Source: Tannerellaceae bacterium | GTDB taxonomy: Bacteria > Bacteroidota > Bacteroidia > Bacteroidales > Tannerellaceae | Assembly (NCBI GenBank): GCA_031270665.1 | Contig: JAISXD010000054.1 | Coordinates: 1 to 62,616 of the forward strand | DNA: 62,616 bases | Reading direction: 5' to 3' | Part shown: piece after piece, positions 8,497-17,932 of the stretch | How positions within the stretch are numbered: the stretch's first letter is position 1 | How the letters are laid out: each line of letters opens with the position of its first letter | The notes under the pieces: model-generated | What the model saw: only the letters and a program-made list of their open reading frames with translations | What the model was told of the DNA's origin: nothing | The model's database searches: none | Position numbers and translations under genes: made by a program

Positions 8497-11400
8497 TTAA
8501 AAAGATAAGTTAATACCTGCAGTGAACGAATACGGTATCGGGTAAGCCAGGTTCGGCGTTTCGGGGTCTACGCCGGTGAAGGCGTTCTTCCCCCACGTCT
8601 TCTTTAGCGTGAGTAGATTCTGTCCCGTTATGTACACCCTTGCGTTGCTTATCAGCGCTTTCGTTATGACTGGCTGCGGGATTGTATAGCCTATTTCTAT
8701 GTTGGCCAGTTTCAGGTACGAGCCGTTTTCGATGAAGTAGTCGGAAAAGCGGGCTTCGTTGTTCCGGTCGTTCAGCGCCAGGGCCGGGATGTCGGACGAT
8801 GCGTTCTGTGGCGTCCAGGCGTCTAACGTGCGTGTGCCGTAATTATGCCCGCCGAAGAAACTGATAAAGTCCGAATAGCGTTTCACGCCGTTGTCTATCA
8901 TGGCTCCTACCACTCCGTTCCAGAACATGCCGAGGTCGAAGCCCTTCCATGTAAGCTCTACGTTTAGTCCGTAAATGAAGTCGGGGTCTTGTACGCCCAG
9001 CCAGGTACGGTCTTCGTCGTTGATGGCATCGTCGCCGTTTATGTTCAGGTAGCGGATGCGGCCTACTCCTTTGCCCGGCTGGTTAACATGGGCGTCTACT
9101 TCGGCCTGGTTCTGGAAAATGCCGTCCGTTACGTAGCCGAACATGGAGTTCAGGGGGCGGCCCAGGATGGTCTGGTCGTTGCCGTTGCCGGCATACGAGT
9201 TGATTACGTCTTCGGGCAGCCGGGTCACTTCGTTCACGTAGCGGGAGATGTTTCCGGTAAGGGACAGGCCTGTCTCTCCTATCCTGTCGTGGTAGTTCAG
9301 GATAAACTCGAAACCTTTATTCTCCAGGGTGGCGCCGTTCACCCAGCGGTCTCCGCCTTCTCCCAGCGTAGCTATGTAGGGAGGTTTGATAAGGATGTCT
9401 TCCGTTCTCTTACTGAAGTAGTCGAAAGAGCCGGAGAGCTTTTGGTTGTGGAAGCCAAAATCAATGCCGATATTGTTCTGCGTGGTGGTTTCCCATCTCA
9501 AATCGGGGTTCGCCTGCTGAGTACGGCGATAACCGGAAAGCAGGTTCCCTCCGCCGTTTCCATAGATATCGTAGGCCGTACCGTTGTCGGGCGACCACGT
9601 TGGGTCGCTTCCGTATAAGGCTTCATACAGGCCCAGCGAGGCATAGTCTCCGATTTCCTGGTTTCCCGTCTGCCCCCATCCGTAGCGGAGCTTCATGTCC
9701 GAAACGGCCGGCAGCGCGTCTTTGAAAAAGCCCTCTTCGCTGATACGCCATCCCAGGGAGAAGGAAGGAAAGAAGCCATAGCGGTTGTTGGAACCGAAGC
9801 GCGAAGAGCCGTCGTAGCGGAAGGTTGTGGAGGCCAGGTAGCGGTTGGCGTAGTTGTAGTTTATCTTCCCGAAGTATGAAAGCAGGGCATAGGAGGTGGC
9901 CCAGTTGCCGTTCCGCCGGTTTTCTTCCCCCGAGTTAAGGTACATATAGTCCGGGTCTTCGGAGGCGAAGACGTCTCTGCCGGCTGTCACTTCCGTTTTG
10001 TAATAGTTGAGCATCTCCTGGCCGGCAAGCAGGTCGAAACCGTGTTTGCCCAGGTCGAACGTATAGTTTAAGGTATTACTGAGTATCCAGTTGCCTTCGT
10101 AGTTGGCGTTGATGTCTACGCGGTTGATATTGTCGGACATGAACCCGGATACGTATCGGAGCTGCATGTTCCGTTTCCAGTAGCCGGCGTAGTCGATGCC
10201 GAACTTGGAGCGGAAGTGGAGGTTTTTCAGAATCGTCAAATCCAGGTTGACGTCGCCGAACAGACGCACATAATCGTCGTGGTTCTGTTTGTTGTCTTCT
10301 ATCAGGCGCGCCGGGTTCTGCCGGTCGCTCATCCCCGACACGGGGCCTCCCCAGCCTCCGTCGATGGTGTGTACGGGGATGATGGGCTGTATTTCGTGCG
10401 TCTGGTTGAGGATGCCGCCGTCTATCGCCTGTTTCCTGATTTTGGATAAGGAGAAATTTTCGCCGATGGTCAAACGCTCCCGGAGCGCCGTATAGTCTGA
10501 GTTGATGCGGGCCGTAACCCTGTTGAAGCCTGACTTGCGGATGGTGCCCGTGTTGTCGAAGTAGTCGATGGAGAAGAGCGACCTTCCCTTTGGGGCTACG
10601 TTGGACAGGGAGATGTTATAGTTTTGAACCAGGCCGGTGCGTCCTATCTCGCCCACCCAGTCCGTGTCGGCGGGGCGCATGGTTCTGGCCTCGTCCAGGT
10701 ATTCCGGCAGGATTACCCTGTCGAGCGTATAGCCCGACGCCTCGTCGCCATGCCATTCGAACTTATAGACGCCGAAGTCGGGGTTTTGCTTGTCGTTCAT
10801 GGCGGCCTGCCACTGTACGAACCCTCGCTGTTCGGTATTGAGCAGGTGGAGCGACCGCCTGTAGTCCTGCATGCTGAAAGAGGCCCTGAAGTCTACCTTG
10901 GCGCCGAGGGTTTTGCCTTTCCGGGTGGTTACGATAACCACCCCGTTGGCCGCCCGCGACCCGTATATGCTTGCGGAAGAAGCATCTTTCAATACCTGGA
11001 TCGATTCGATGTCTGCCGTGGCCAGTTCGTTCATGGAGCGTTTGCTCGGAACCCCGTCGATGATGTAAAGGGGGTCGTTATTGCCCAGCGTACCGATGCC
11101 GCGGATACGGACGGTTGCCGCCCCGTCGGGAGAGCCGCTGGAAGTAATCATCACGCCCGGTATACGCCCCTGCAGCGATTTCATGGCGTTCCCGGAGTTG
11201 ATGTTTTCGATTTCGTCAATCTTCACCACTGATACGGCGCCCGTCAGGTCTGCTTTCTTCTGCGAGGTGTAGCCGGTTACCACCACGTCGCTCAGGGTTT
11301 GTACGTCTTCCTGTAAGGCGACGCGGAACAGCCTGCCACCTTCGGCCGCGATTTCCCGCGTAAGGAAGCCGAGATAGCTGATACGGATAACCGCCCCGGC

Positions 11401-11607
11401 GGGGGCGTCTAAAGAAAAGTTGCCGTCTGCATCGGTAACCGTGCCGTTGGTAGTCCCTCTTTGAACGACGGAGGCGCCGATGACGGGGACATTATCAACG
11501 CCGGATACTACAACGCCTTTTACGGATACGTGCTGTGCAAACAATGGAAGGCAACTCATTGATAAGGCTGCCCATAAACATAATCTGCAACAAAAGGATG
11601 TTTTCAT
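8497..11607 (-). CDS. SusC/RagA TonB-dependent transporter (fructan locus)
   Basis: The 1036-residue product has a signal peptide ending LFAQ, a carboxypeptidase-regulatory-like beta domain (about 28-110), a TonB-box region DVVVTGYTSQKK, a plug domain with the SusC motif IDGVPSK, and a large beta-barrel ending in a terminal aromatic beta-signal (INLSF). It imports oligosaccharides across the outer membrane with its SusD partner. It heads the minus-strand operon that continues with SusD, GH32, fructokinase and MFS. The 419-base upstream gap contains the 21-bp array and a -7 box. Confidence 0.94.
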   Translation of the reverse strand: MKTSFCCRLCLWAALSMSCLPLFAQHVSVKGVVVSGVDNVPVIGASVVQRGTTNGTVTDADGNFSLDAPAGAVIRISYLGFLTREIAAEGGRLFRVALQEDVQTLSDVVVTGYTSQKKADLTGAVSVVKIDEIENINSGNAMKSLQGRIPGVMITSSGSPDGAATVRIRGIGTLGNNDPLYIIDGVPSKRSMNELATADIESIQVLKDASSASIYGSRAANGVVIVTTRKGKTLGAKVDFRASFSMQDYRRSLHLLNTEQRGFVQWQAAMNDKQNPDFGVYKFEWHGDEASGYTLDRVILPEYLDEARTMRPADTDWVGEIGRTGLVQNYNISLSNVAPKGRSLFSIDYFDNTGTIRKSGFNRVTARINSDYTALRERLTIGENFSLSKIRKQAIDGGILNQTHEIQPIIPVHTIDGGWGGPVSGMSDRQNPARLIEDNKQNHDDYVRLFGDVNLDLTILKNLHFRSKFGIDYAGYWKRNMQLRYVSGFMSDNINRVDINANYEGNWILSNTLNYTFDLGKHGFDLLAGQEMLNYYKTEVTAGRDVFASEDPDYMYLNSGEENRRNGNWATSYALLSYFGKINYNYANRYLASTTFRYDGSSRFGSNNRYGFFPSFSLGWRISEEGFFKDALPAVSDMKLRYGWGQTGNQEIGDYASLGLYEALYGSDPTWSPDNGTAYDIYGNGGGNLLSGYRRTQQANPDLRWETTTQNNIGIDFGFHNQKLSGSFDYFSKRTEDILIKPPYIATLGEGGDRWVNGATLENKGFEFILNYHDRIGETGLSLTGNISRYVNEVTRLPEDVINSYAGNGNDQTILGRPLNSMFGYVTDGIFQNQAEVDAHVNQPGKGVGRIRYLNINGDDAINDEDRTWLGVQDPDFIYGLNVELTWKGFDLGMFWNGVVGAMIDNGVKRYSDFISFFGGHNYGTRTLDAWTPQNASSDIPALALNDRNNEARFSDYFIENGSYLKLANIEIGYTIPQPVITKALISNARVYITGQNLLTLKKTWGKNAFTGVDPETPNLAYPIPYSFTAGINLSF

Positions 11608-11646
11608 AAATAAATAAATTAAGTGTTAAGCATAGCAATCAGTTGC

Positions 11647-11654
11647 CAAATGTA
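11647..11654 (-). promoter_or_regulatory. candidate -7 box of the fructan operon
   Basis: Read on the minus strand this is TACATTTG, about 40 bases before the SusC start. No -33 TTTG stands at the normal distance, which is typical of activator-dependent promoters of utilisation loci. Confidence 0.4.
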
Positions 11655-11774
11655 GGGGGAGGAAAAAGAATGGGAGATAACAAAACAACCGGAGTGTATA
11701 ACATTTGTCGTACCCCGTAAATAAACCGGCCCGGCTATAACGGATGTCTGACAGATATGACATTCCTTCTCTTT

Positions 11775-12005
11775 TTTCCGTGCGGAAACCGCCGGCTTCT
11801 GCGCGGCAATCGCCTGTTTCTGCGCGGCAATCGTCTGTTTCTGCGCGGCAATTGTTCGTTTCTGCGCGGCAATCGTCCGTTTCTGCGCGGAAATGGCTCG
11901 TTTCTGTGCGGCAGTCGTTCGTTTCCGTGCGGCAATTACCCGTTTCTGCGCAGAAATTACCCGTTTCTGCGCGGAAAACGTTCGTTTCTGCGCGGAGGCA
12001 GGCGA
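11775..12005. repeat. 21-bp tandem array A, near-palindromic core
   Basis: Eleven contiguous units begin at 11775 and then every 21 bases to 11985. The core is TTTCTGCGCGGCAA; the remaining seven bases vary and mostly end in CG. The unit at 11943 carries the perfect palindrome TTTCTGCGCAGAAA and the unit at 11775 the inverted repeat TTTCCG-TG-CGGAAA, so the core looks like a decayed palindrome. The array ends 21 bases from the sensor stop codon. It is stop-free in several frames because 21 is a multiple of three. Confidence 0.9.
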
Positions 12006-12026
12006 CGGGCGGCCGTATCGCTTTAC

Positions 12027-14759
12027 TTATCCTGCGTGCGTTTCCTGATACGCCTTGGGAGTCATTTGAAAGAGTTCCTTAAAGCGCTTGGAAAAGTAGG
12101 CCGGTGAAGAAAAACCGGTTTGATAGGCTATTTCGCTTACGGAGAGTTGTTCCTGCAATAGGAGGATGGCTGCTTTGCGCAGGCGGTAGTTTCGCAGGAA
12201 ATCTACGGGAGGCGTGCCGGTAAGCTCCTTTATCTTCCGGTGCAGGTGGCCTCTCGACAAGCCCAGGGAGTCGCTGAGCTTCTCGATATTAAACCCGGCG
12301 TCCGGATAAACCTCTTCGATGCAGGCGATGAATTTGCGCAGGAAAAGGTCGTCCATGTTTTCTACCTTCCCCGGGTCGGTTTGCAGCAGATGGCTGCTTT
12401 GCAGCCGGGCGAGCAGTTGTTCCCTGAACCGTTTGCGCTCTTCCAGGATACGGATAATCTTAAGCTTGACGTAATTGACGCCGAACGGTTTCTGGATATA
12501 ATCGTCTGCCCCGCCGGAGAGGGCGAACGTCTTCTGCCGCTCTTCGGCAAGCGCCGTGAGCAGTATGACCGGGATATGATTGAGCGAGACGTCGTGCTTG
12601 ACGATACGGCACAGCTCAAAACCGTTCATCCCCGGCATCATCACATCGCTCAGCAGCAGCGATACCTCTTCGGCCTGCAGTATTTCCAGCGCCTCTTTCC
12701 CGTTCGTTGCCGTAAGGGTGCGAAAGTTGCTCCTCAGTTCGTCTTCCAGGAACGAAAGCACCTCCCTGTCGTCTTCTACGATAAGGATGGCGTAGGGATA
12801 GACGGCCGAGAGCGCGGCCTTTTCTTTTGTGTCGTCGAGCTGCGAGGCTTCAAAAGAGAGCTGCGAGGCGGGTAGCTCCCGTACGGTATCCTTCTCGAAG
12901 TGTTCTTTCCCCTTATGCAGGCTTACGGTAAAAGCGGCTCCTTTGCCTGCGACGCTCCTCACCGTTATGTTTCCATGGTGCAGGAGGATGTATTCTTTGG
13001 CCAGGTGCAGGCCGATACCTGTTCCCCAAGCGCTTTTGCCGGTATAGAAACGGTCGAAGAGGTACGGAATCCGGTCTTCCTCTATTCCCTGCCCGTTGTC
13101 TTCCACCTCGATGTATACCTTATCTTCCCTCTCATAGAGGGATACCTGTATTTTCCCGCCGTCGGGCGTAAACTTAAACGCGTTCGACAGCAGGTTGACC
13201 AGTATTTTTTCTATCTTGTCGGAGTCTATCCATACCATTTCTTTCTCCATCCCGGCATGAAAGGAAAGCTCTATGTTACGCGAACGGGCCATACTCTCGA
13301 AATACGTTTTCACCTCCCCGGCCAGCGAGATGATGTCGGCGGCGTGCACCTTCAGCCGTTCTTTGGCGCTCTCCAGCTTCCTGAAGTCAAGAATCTGGTT
13401 GATATCCCTCAGAAGCCTGTCTGCATTTTTGCGTATGAGCAGCAGGTCCGGTAAATACGGTGAATCTTTCATCAGCATCGCCAGTTTATTCAAGGGGGCG
13501 ATGATGAGCGTAAGCGGCGTCCGGAGTTCGTGGGATACGTTGGTGAAGAACTGTAGCTTCTGGGCGGTTACTTCCTTTATCTGCGTATTGAGGGCCAGCA
13601 GTTTCTCCTGCTGCTCTTTCTCCTTGCGGTTCATTTCGGACAGTTCGCCGTTGCGCTTATAAACTTTCCGGTTGATATGGAACGTATAGAAAATCAGGAT
13701 AATGAGAGCCACCAACAACACGGAGATTAGAAAAAGCGAATTTTGCAGGAACCGGAACCGATTCAGCAGCAGCTCGATATTGCTCCGTTGCTGTTCGATA
13801 TGGTCCTGGTAGCGCTGTATGGTTTTGCTTTGCAACAGTAATGTCCGGGCGCTTGCCTGGTCTACCTGCGCGCTTTCCAGCCGGATATACTTCTTTACCG
13901 CCTCCCCTTCCAGCAACTGCATAGCGGTACGGATTACCTGCTCTCCCCCCGTGGGATACATAAACGAGGCATTGATCCGCCCGTCGGCTACCGCTTCCAG
14001 TCCGGCGTTGGGAACGGCGTCTACGCCGATGACAGGCAGCGTATGCGAACTGCCGGGTTCGGATTCGTCAAAATATTCGCGCGCCGCAATCGCCATCATG
14101 TCGTTGTGCGCATAGACAAAATCAATCTTCCGGGGCAGCTCCGTTCGCCTGATACGGACAGAGGTTGAGTCGTATCGCCAGTCGCCGTAAACGTGTATGA
14201 ACGAAATGTCGCGCCTGTCTTTTACCGCTTCGGCAAATCCCAGGTGCCGCTCCTGTGCCGGAGAAGAACTGCTCATCCCCCATATTTCCAGTACAACGGC
14301 ATTCTCCGGAAGAAGAGGACGCGCATACGTCCCGGCGGTAAGGCCTATCTCGTAATTATCCGCCCCGATAAACGTGGTATAAAGGTCCGAATTTATTTTC
14401 CGGTCGGTAATAATGGTAGGTATACCGGCCTGGAAAGCCTCTACGGCAATGGGCGTAAGCGGTTCGGACTGGTTGGGGGAAATGATCAGCACATCCACCC
14501 TCATATCAATAAGTTCACGTATCTGGCTAATCTGCTGTTCGTTGTTGCTGTCCGCATTGCGGATAACCATCTCGATATTATCGTAATTGGAAGCCTCCAG
14601 CAGCGTCTCCCGTATCATGGACATCCGCCAGGCGTCGTCCAGCATGCATTGCGACAGCCCAATCACAAATTTCTTCTCTTCCGTCATCTGGTGGCATGAG
14701 GCAAAAAAAGCCGCCGTTAGACCGGCCAGCAAAAGGCTAACAAAGGTTTTCATAAGCAT
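12027..14759 (-). CDS. hybrid two-component regulator with sugar-binding periplasmic domain (BT1754-like)
   Basis: The 910-residue product combines sensor and transcription factor. Residues 1-22 are a signal or lipoprotein-like segment (FFASC), 30-315 a type I periplasmic sugar-binding fold (FVIGLSQCMLDDAWRMSM; VDVLIISPNQSEPLTP), a membrane helix spans about 340-361, the histidine kinase has His410 in FFTNVSHELRTPL, N-box near 526 and G-boxes 555-588, the receiver has Asp705 (LLSDVMMPG) and Lys757, and the AraC-type DNA-binding domain covers about 815-905. This architecture matches BT1754, which binds fructose and activates the fructan locus. Adjacent genes support the same role. An alternative start two codons downstream is equally good. 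Confidence 0.93.
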   Translation of the reverse strand: MLMKTFVSLLLAGLTAAFFASCHQMTEEKKFVIGLSQCMLDDAWRMSMIRETLLEASNYDNIEMVIRNADSNNEQQISQIRELIDMRVDVLIISPNQSEPLTPIAVEAFQAGIPTIITDRKINSDLYTTFIGADNYEIGLTAGTYARPLLPENAVVLEIWGMSSSSPAQERHLGFAEAVKDRRDISFIHVYGDWRYDSTSVRIRRTELPRKIDFVYAHNDMMAIAAREYFDESEPGSSHTLPVIGVDAVPNAGLEAVADGRINASFMYPTGGEQVIRTAMQLLEGEAVKKYIRLESAQVDQASARTLLLQSKTIQRYQDHIEQQRSNIELLLNRFRFLQNSLFLISVLLVALIILIFYTFHINRKVYKRNGELSEMNRKEKEQQEKLLALNTQIKEVTAQKLQFFTNVSHELRTPLTLIIAPLNKLAMLMKDSPYLPDLLLIRKNADRLLRDINQILDFRKLESAKERLKVHAADIISLAGEVKTYFESMARSRNIELSFHAGMEKEMVWIDSDKIEKILVNLLSNAFKFTPDGGKIQVSLYEREDKVYIEVEDNGQGIEEDRIPYLFDRFYTGKSAWGTGIGLHLAKEYILLHHGNITVRSVAGKGAAFTVSLHKGKEHFEKDTVRELPASQLSFEASQLDDTKEKAALSAVYPYAILIVEDDREVLSFLEDELRSNFRTLTATNGKEALEILQAEEVSLLLSDVMMPGMNGFELCRIVKHDVSLNHIPVILLTALAEERQKTFALSGGADDYIQKPFGVNYVKLKIIRILEERKRFREQLLARLQSSHLLQTDPGKVENMDDLFLRKFIACIEEVYPDAGFNIEKLSDSLGLSRGHLHRKIKELTGTPPVDFLRNYRLRKAAILLLQEQLSVSEIAYQTGFSSPAYFSKRFKELFQMTPKAYQETHAG

Positions 14760-14772
14760 CTATCTCAAAGCG

Positions 14773-14780
14773 CAAAGATA
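14773..14780 (-). promoter_or_regulatory. candidate -7 box of the hybrid sensor gene
   Basis: On the minus strand this reads TATCTTTG, 13 bases before the start codon. A TTTG lies at 14804-14807 on the same strand, 23 bases away, somewhat wider than usual. Confidence 0.4.
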
Positions 14781-14931
14781 CGTGATAAAAACAGATTATC
14801 ACACAAACGGATAAAAATGTGAAAGAAAGCGCTGACGGCAGCAACCCGGCTGAAAAGCCGTGGTCTGTAATTTTATGGGGGCGCTTCTTTTATTCGTTAC
14901 GATTTTTTTTGTTTCTTTGCATCCTGAATAT

Positions 14932-15023
14932 CAAGGGGTGCTTGTTTTCCTTTGTTTACGGAGGATGTACAGGCTGAGATTATACCCATATTACCTGATG
15001 CGGATAATACCGACGAAGGGAAG
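14932..15023 (+). promoter_or_regulatory. TPP riboswitch (THI box)
   Basis: The conserved thiamine pyrophosphate aptamer elements occur in order: GGGGTGCTTG (14936), CTGAGATTATACCC (14973-14986), ACCTGATGCGGATAATACC (14993-15011) and GAAGGGAA (15015-15022). The variable arm between the first two can pair GCTTGT with ACAGGC. It lies about 95 bases before a TonB receptor gene that heads a thiamine salvage operon, so it should repress import when TPP is plentiful. I cannot tell from the sequence whether control is on transcription or translation. Confidence 0.93.
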
Positions 15024-15117
15024 AGGAGCAGACAGCGGCCGCGTTTGCCCGGTATATTTCTTCTACAAAACACTCCTGTCCTATTCAACAAATGTTTAAT
15101 CAGTAAATTGACTAAGG

Positions 15118-17340
15118 ATGAAAAGTGTACATTTATTTATGGCGGCTTTGCTTTTGCCGGCTGCTGCGTACGGCAATCGGTGGGCGGCAGACTCTGTGAA
15201 AACGGCGCAGCATGTGTCGCTGGACGAAGTGGTGGTTATTGCCACAAAGGCGGCGAAGGGCACGCCCGTTGCTTACAGCGACCTCTCGAAAGACGAATTG
15301 GCCAGGCGGAACGACGGGCAGGGGATACCCTGTCTTATTTCGCAAACGCCCTCTGTTATCATGACTTCCGACGCCGGGACGGGGATTGGCTATTCCGGTT
15401 TCCGGATTCGCGGGACGGATGCGAACCGTATTAATATAACGGTGAATGGCGTCCCGGTAAACGACGCCGAATCGCATGGCGTCTTTTGGGTGAATATGCC
15501 CGACTTCGCTTCGTCTGTCGAGAATATCCAGATTCAGCGCGGGGTGGGAACTTCTACAAACGGGGCGGCCGCTTTTGGCGCCACGGTGGCCATGCAGACG
15601 GCAAACGCATCGATGAAGCCCTCGGCCGAATACGCCATGTCGGCAGGTTCTTTCGGCACGGTAAAGCATATGGCCAAGGGCGGAACGGGCTTGCTTGCGG
15701 ATCATTTTGTGTTCGACGCCCGTTATTCGGATATCCGCAGCGATGGCTTTATAGACAGGGCTTCGGCCAGGATGAGTTCGTATTTTATGTCGGCTGCCTG
15801 GTATGGCGATCATGCGTTAGTTAAGTTCCAGACTTTCGGCAGCTCCGAAAAGACATACCAGGCATGGACGGGCGTTCCTTCGGCCATGCTGAAACCCTCC
15901 GCCCCCGGGGCGAAGCCCAACCGTACCTTCAACCCCTGCGGAGCGTATGAAGAAAATGGCGAAACCCGCTTCTACAACAACCAGACAGACAACTACTGGC
16001 AGGAGCATTACCACCTGATGGCCAGCCGCCGGCTTGGAAGCTTCTGGACGATGAACCTCACGCTCCATTATACGCCCGGCAGCGGTTATTATGAAGATTA
16101 TAAAGCCGGCGCCACGCTCGACGACTATAAACTTCCCGGTTATACCGACCCGGAAGGAAAGGCGGTGAACAAGACGGATTTGGTGCGCCGCAAATGGCTC
16201 GACAACGATTTCTACGGCGGCATTTACAGCGCCAATTACAGAAGCCTGAAGCTACAGCTAACGGCCGGCGCGGCCGTCAATAAGTATGCGGGCCGCCATT
16301 TCGGGCAGGTGGTATGGGCAAAGTCTGCCAACGCACTGCCCCTTCCCGGCCATGAATATTACCGCAACAAAGGCGAAAAGCTGGATTACAGCGCTTACCT
16401 AAAAGCTATCTGGCTCTTTCATCCCGACCTGAACGGATACGCAGACCTTCAATACCGGGGAATCGATTACAAAATAGACGGCAGCATAGACAACAGACAG
16501 GCCGGATACAACGTACATGTGGACAGGAAGTGGGATTTCTTTAATCCGAAAGCCGGCCTGAATTACCGGAAAAAGGATCATAACGCCTTCGTGTCTGTCT
16601 CCGTTGCCAACCGTGAGCCGAATCGCGACAACTTTACGCAGTCCGGAGCCAACGAACATCCTGTCCACGAAACACTGTACGACTATGAAGCCGGATACGC
16701 CTACCGGCATAAAAGCGTGCATGCCGGAGCCAACCTTTATTACATGGACTACCGCAACCAGTTGATCCTTTCGGGTAAGCTAAGCGAAATAGGCGAACCG
16801 CTTACCTCCAATATAAAAGACAGCTACCGTATGGGCCTCGAACTGACCGGCGGGATATCCCTCGCACGGGGGCTGACGTGGAACGGCAACGTATCCTTCA
16901 GCCGGAACAGGATAAAGGATTTCACCGAGTTTATAGACGATTGGGATAACGGCGGGCAAATCAGCCGCTATATAGGAACTGTGGATATCGCCTATTCGCC
17001 CGATATCGTGGCCAATAGCGCCATGGACTTGTGTTACGGGGATTTTTCGGCAACGTTTCATTCACAGTACGTAGGCCGTCAATATGTGGATAATACGTCG
17101 GCAAAAGACAGGTCGGTAGACCCTTATTTTGTGAGCGGCTTACGTATGGGGTATGTATTCAGACCGGCATTTATGAAAGAAATCGCGCTGGATATCACCC
17201 TGAACAACCTCTTCAATGAAGCCTACGAAACAAACGGCTGGGCGTATTCGTATATGGAAGGCGGCGTGCGCAGGAAAGATGACGGCTACTTTACGCAGGC
17301 AGGGATTAATGCAATGGCAAGGATGACCTTGCGGTTTTGA
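15118..17340 (+). CDS. TonB-dependent receptor for thiamine (OMthi type)
   Basis: The 740-residue product has a signal peptide (to about residue 20), a TonB-box-like DEVVVIATK, a plug domain (GFRIRGTDANRINITVNGVPVNDAESHGVFW) and a beta-barrel ending MARMTLRF. It lacks the N-terminal beta domain of SusC proteins, as expected for vitamin or siderophore receptors. The TPP riboswitch upstream and the PnuT and TPK genes downstream indicate outer-membrane uptake of thiamine or its phosphates. Confidence 0.9.
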   Translation: MKSVHLFMAALLLPAAAYGNRWAADSVKTAQHVSLDEVVVIATKAAKGTPVAYSDLSKDELARRNDGQGIPCLISQTPSVIMTSDAGTGIGYSGFRIRGTDANRINITVNGVPVNDAESHGVFWVNMPDFASSVENIQIQRGVGTSTNGAAAFGATVAMQTANASMKPSAEYAMSAGSFGTVKHMAKGGTGLLADHFVFDARYSDIRSDGFIDRASARMSSYFMSAAWYGDHALVKFQTFGSSEKTYQAWTGVPSAMLKPSAPGAKPNRTFNPCGAYEENGETRFYNNQTDNYWQEHYHLMASRRLGSFWTMNLTLHYTPGSGYYEDYKAGATLDDYKLPGYTDPEGKAVNKTDLVRRKWLDNDFYGGIYSANYRSLKLQLTAGAAVNKYAGRHFGQVVWAKSANALPLPGHEYYRNKGEKLDYSAYLKAIWLFHPDLNGYADLQYRGIDYKIDGSIDNRQAGYNVHVDRKWDFFNPKAGLNYRKKDHNAFVSVSVANREPNRDNFTQSGANEHPVHETLYDYEAGYAYRHKSVHAGANLYYMDYRNQLILSGKLSEIGEPLTSNIKDSYRMGLELTGGISLARGLTWNGNVSFSRNRIKDFTEFIDDWDNGGQISRYIGTVDIAYSPDIVANSAMDLCYGDFSATFHSQYVGRQYVDNTSAKDRSVDPYFVSGLRMGYVFRPAFMKEIALDITLNNLFNEAYETNGWAYSYMEGGVRRKDDGYFTQAGINAMARMTLRF

Positions 17341-17347
17341 AACGCCC

Positions 17348-17932
17348 GTGTTTATGCTGGAATATTTTGGAGTAGCAACCGGTTTACTTTATATGGCGCT
17401 GGAAATAAAGCAGCATCCGGCCATGTGGGTGGTGGGATTCGTCACCTCCCTGGTCTATGTGTTTGTTTTCTTTTCAGCCAAACTGTATGCCGGTATGGCC
17501 TTGCAGGCCTATTACGTGCTGATCAGTATCTATGGCTTCCGGCTGTGGACAGTCACGAGTCCTTCACAGGAAGCCTCCCCCCCGGCGGCCGGAGGGATTG
17601 TGTACCGCCATGCAGACACCCGGGTATTGGTAAAGATCGCAGTGGCGGTAGCGGCCATCCACCTCAGCCTGTACGGCCTGCTGGCTGCGTTTACGGATTC
17701 TCCGGCCGCCGGGGGGGATGCGTTTGTTACTGCCGCAGGGATTGTGGCCACCTGGATGCTTGCCCGCCGGATAATAGAGCATTGGTATGTATGGATACTT
17801 GCCAACGCGGTATCTGTTTATATTTATTACTTGCGCCACTTGTATCCCACCCTCTTTCTTTATCTTTGCTACACCCTGCTGGCTGTTGCCGGTTTATACA
17901 CATGGATAAAAAAAGGAACTGAACACAGATGA
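17348..17932 (+). CDS. pnuT: PnuC-family thiamine transporter (PnuT)
   Basis: The 194-residue product is a small inner-membrane protein with about seven hydrophobic segments and the PnuC-family start LEYFGVATGLLYMALEIKQHPAMW. PnuC proteins carry nicotinamide riboside, but the branch found next to TPK genes under TPP riboswitches (PnuT) carries thiamine by facilitated diffusion with metabolic trapping. It lies 7 bases after the receptor and overlaps TPK by 4 bases. The open frame starts with GTG; the ATG at 17354 is an equally likely start. Confidence 0.9.
   Translation: MFMLEYFGVATGLLYMALEIKQHPAMWVVGFVTSLVYVFVFFSAKLYAGMALQAYYVLISIYGFRLWTVTSPSQEASPPAAGGIVYRHADTRVLVKIAVAVAAIHLSLYGLLAAFTDSPAAGGDAFVTAAGIVATWMLARRIIEHWYVWILANAVSVYIYYLRHLYPTLFLYLCYTLLAVAGLYTWIKKGTEHR

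Larger units (their letters stand above)
11608..12026. other. intergenic region between hybrid sensor and susC-like gene
   Basis: This gap carries the susC-like leader and -7 box (11608-11700), an unremarkable stretch to 11774, the 21-bp array (11775-12005), and 21 bases before the sensor stop codon. No supported gene is present; the open frames over the array are by-products of its 21-base period. Confidence 0.6.

Noticed and set aside
11735-11935. 66-residue minus-strand Arg-Arg-Asn heptad protein
   Set aside because: It is a frame of array A with no signal, ribosome site or codon-level conservation; plus-strand frames are equally long.
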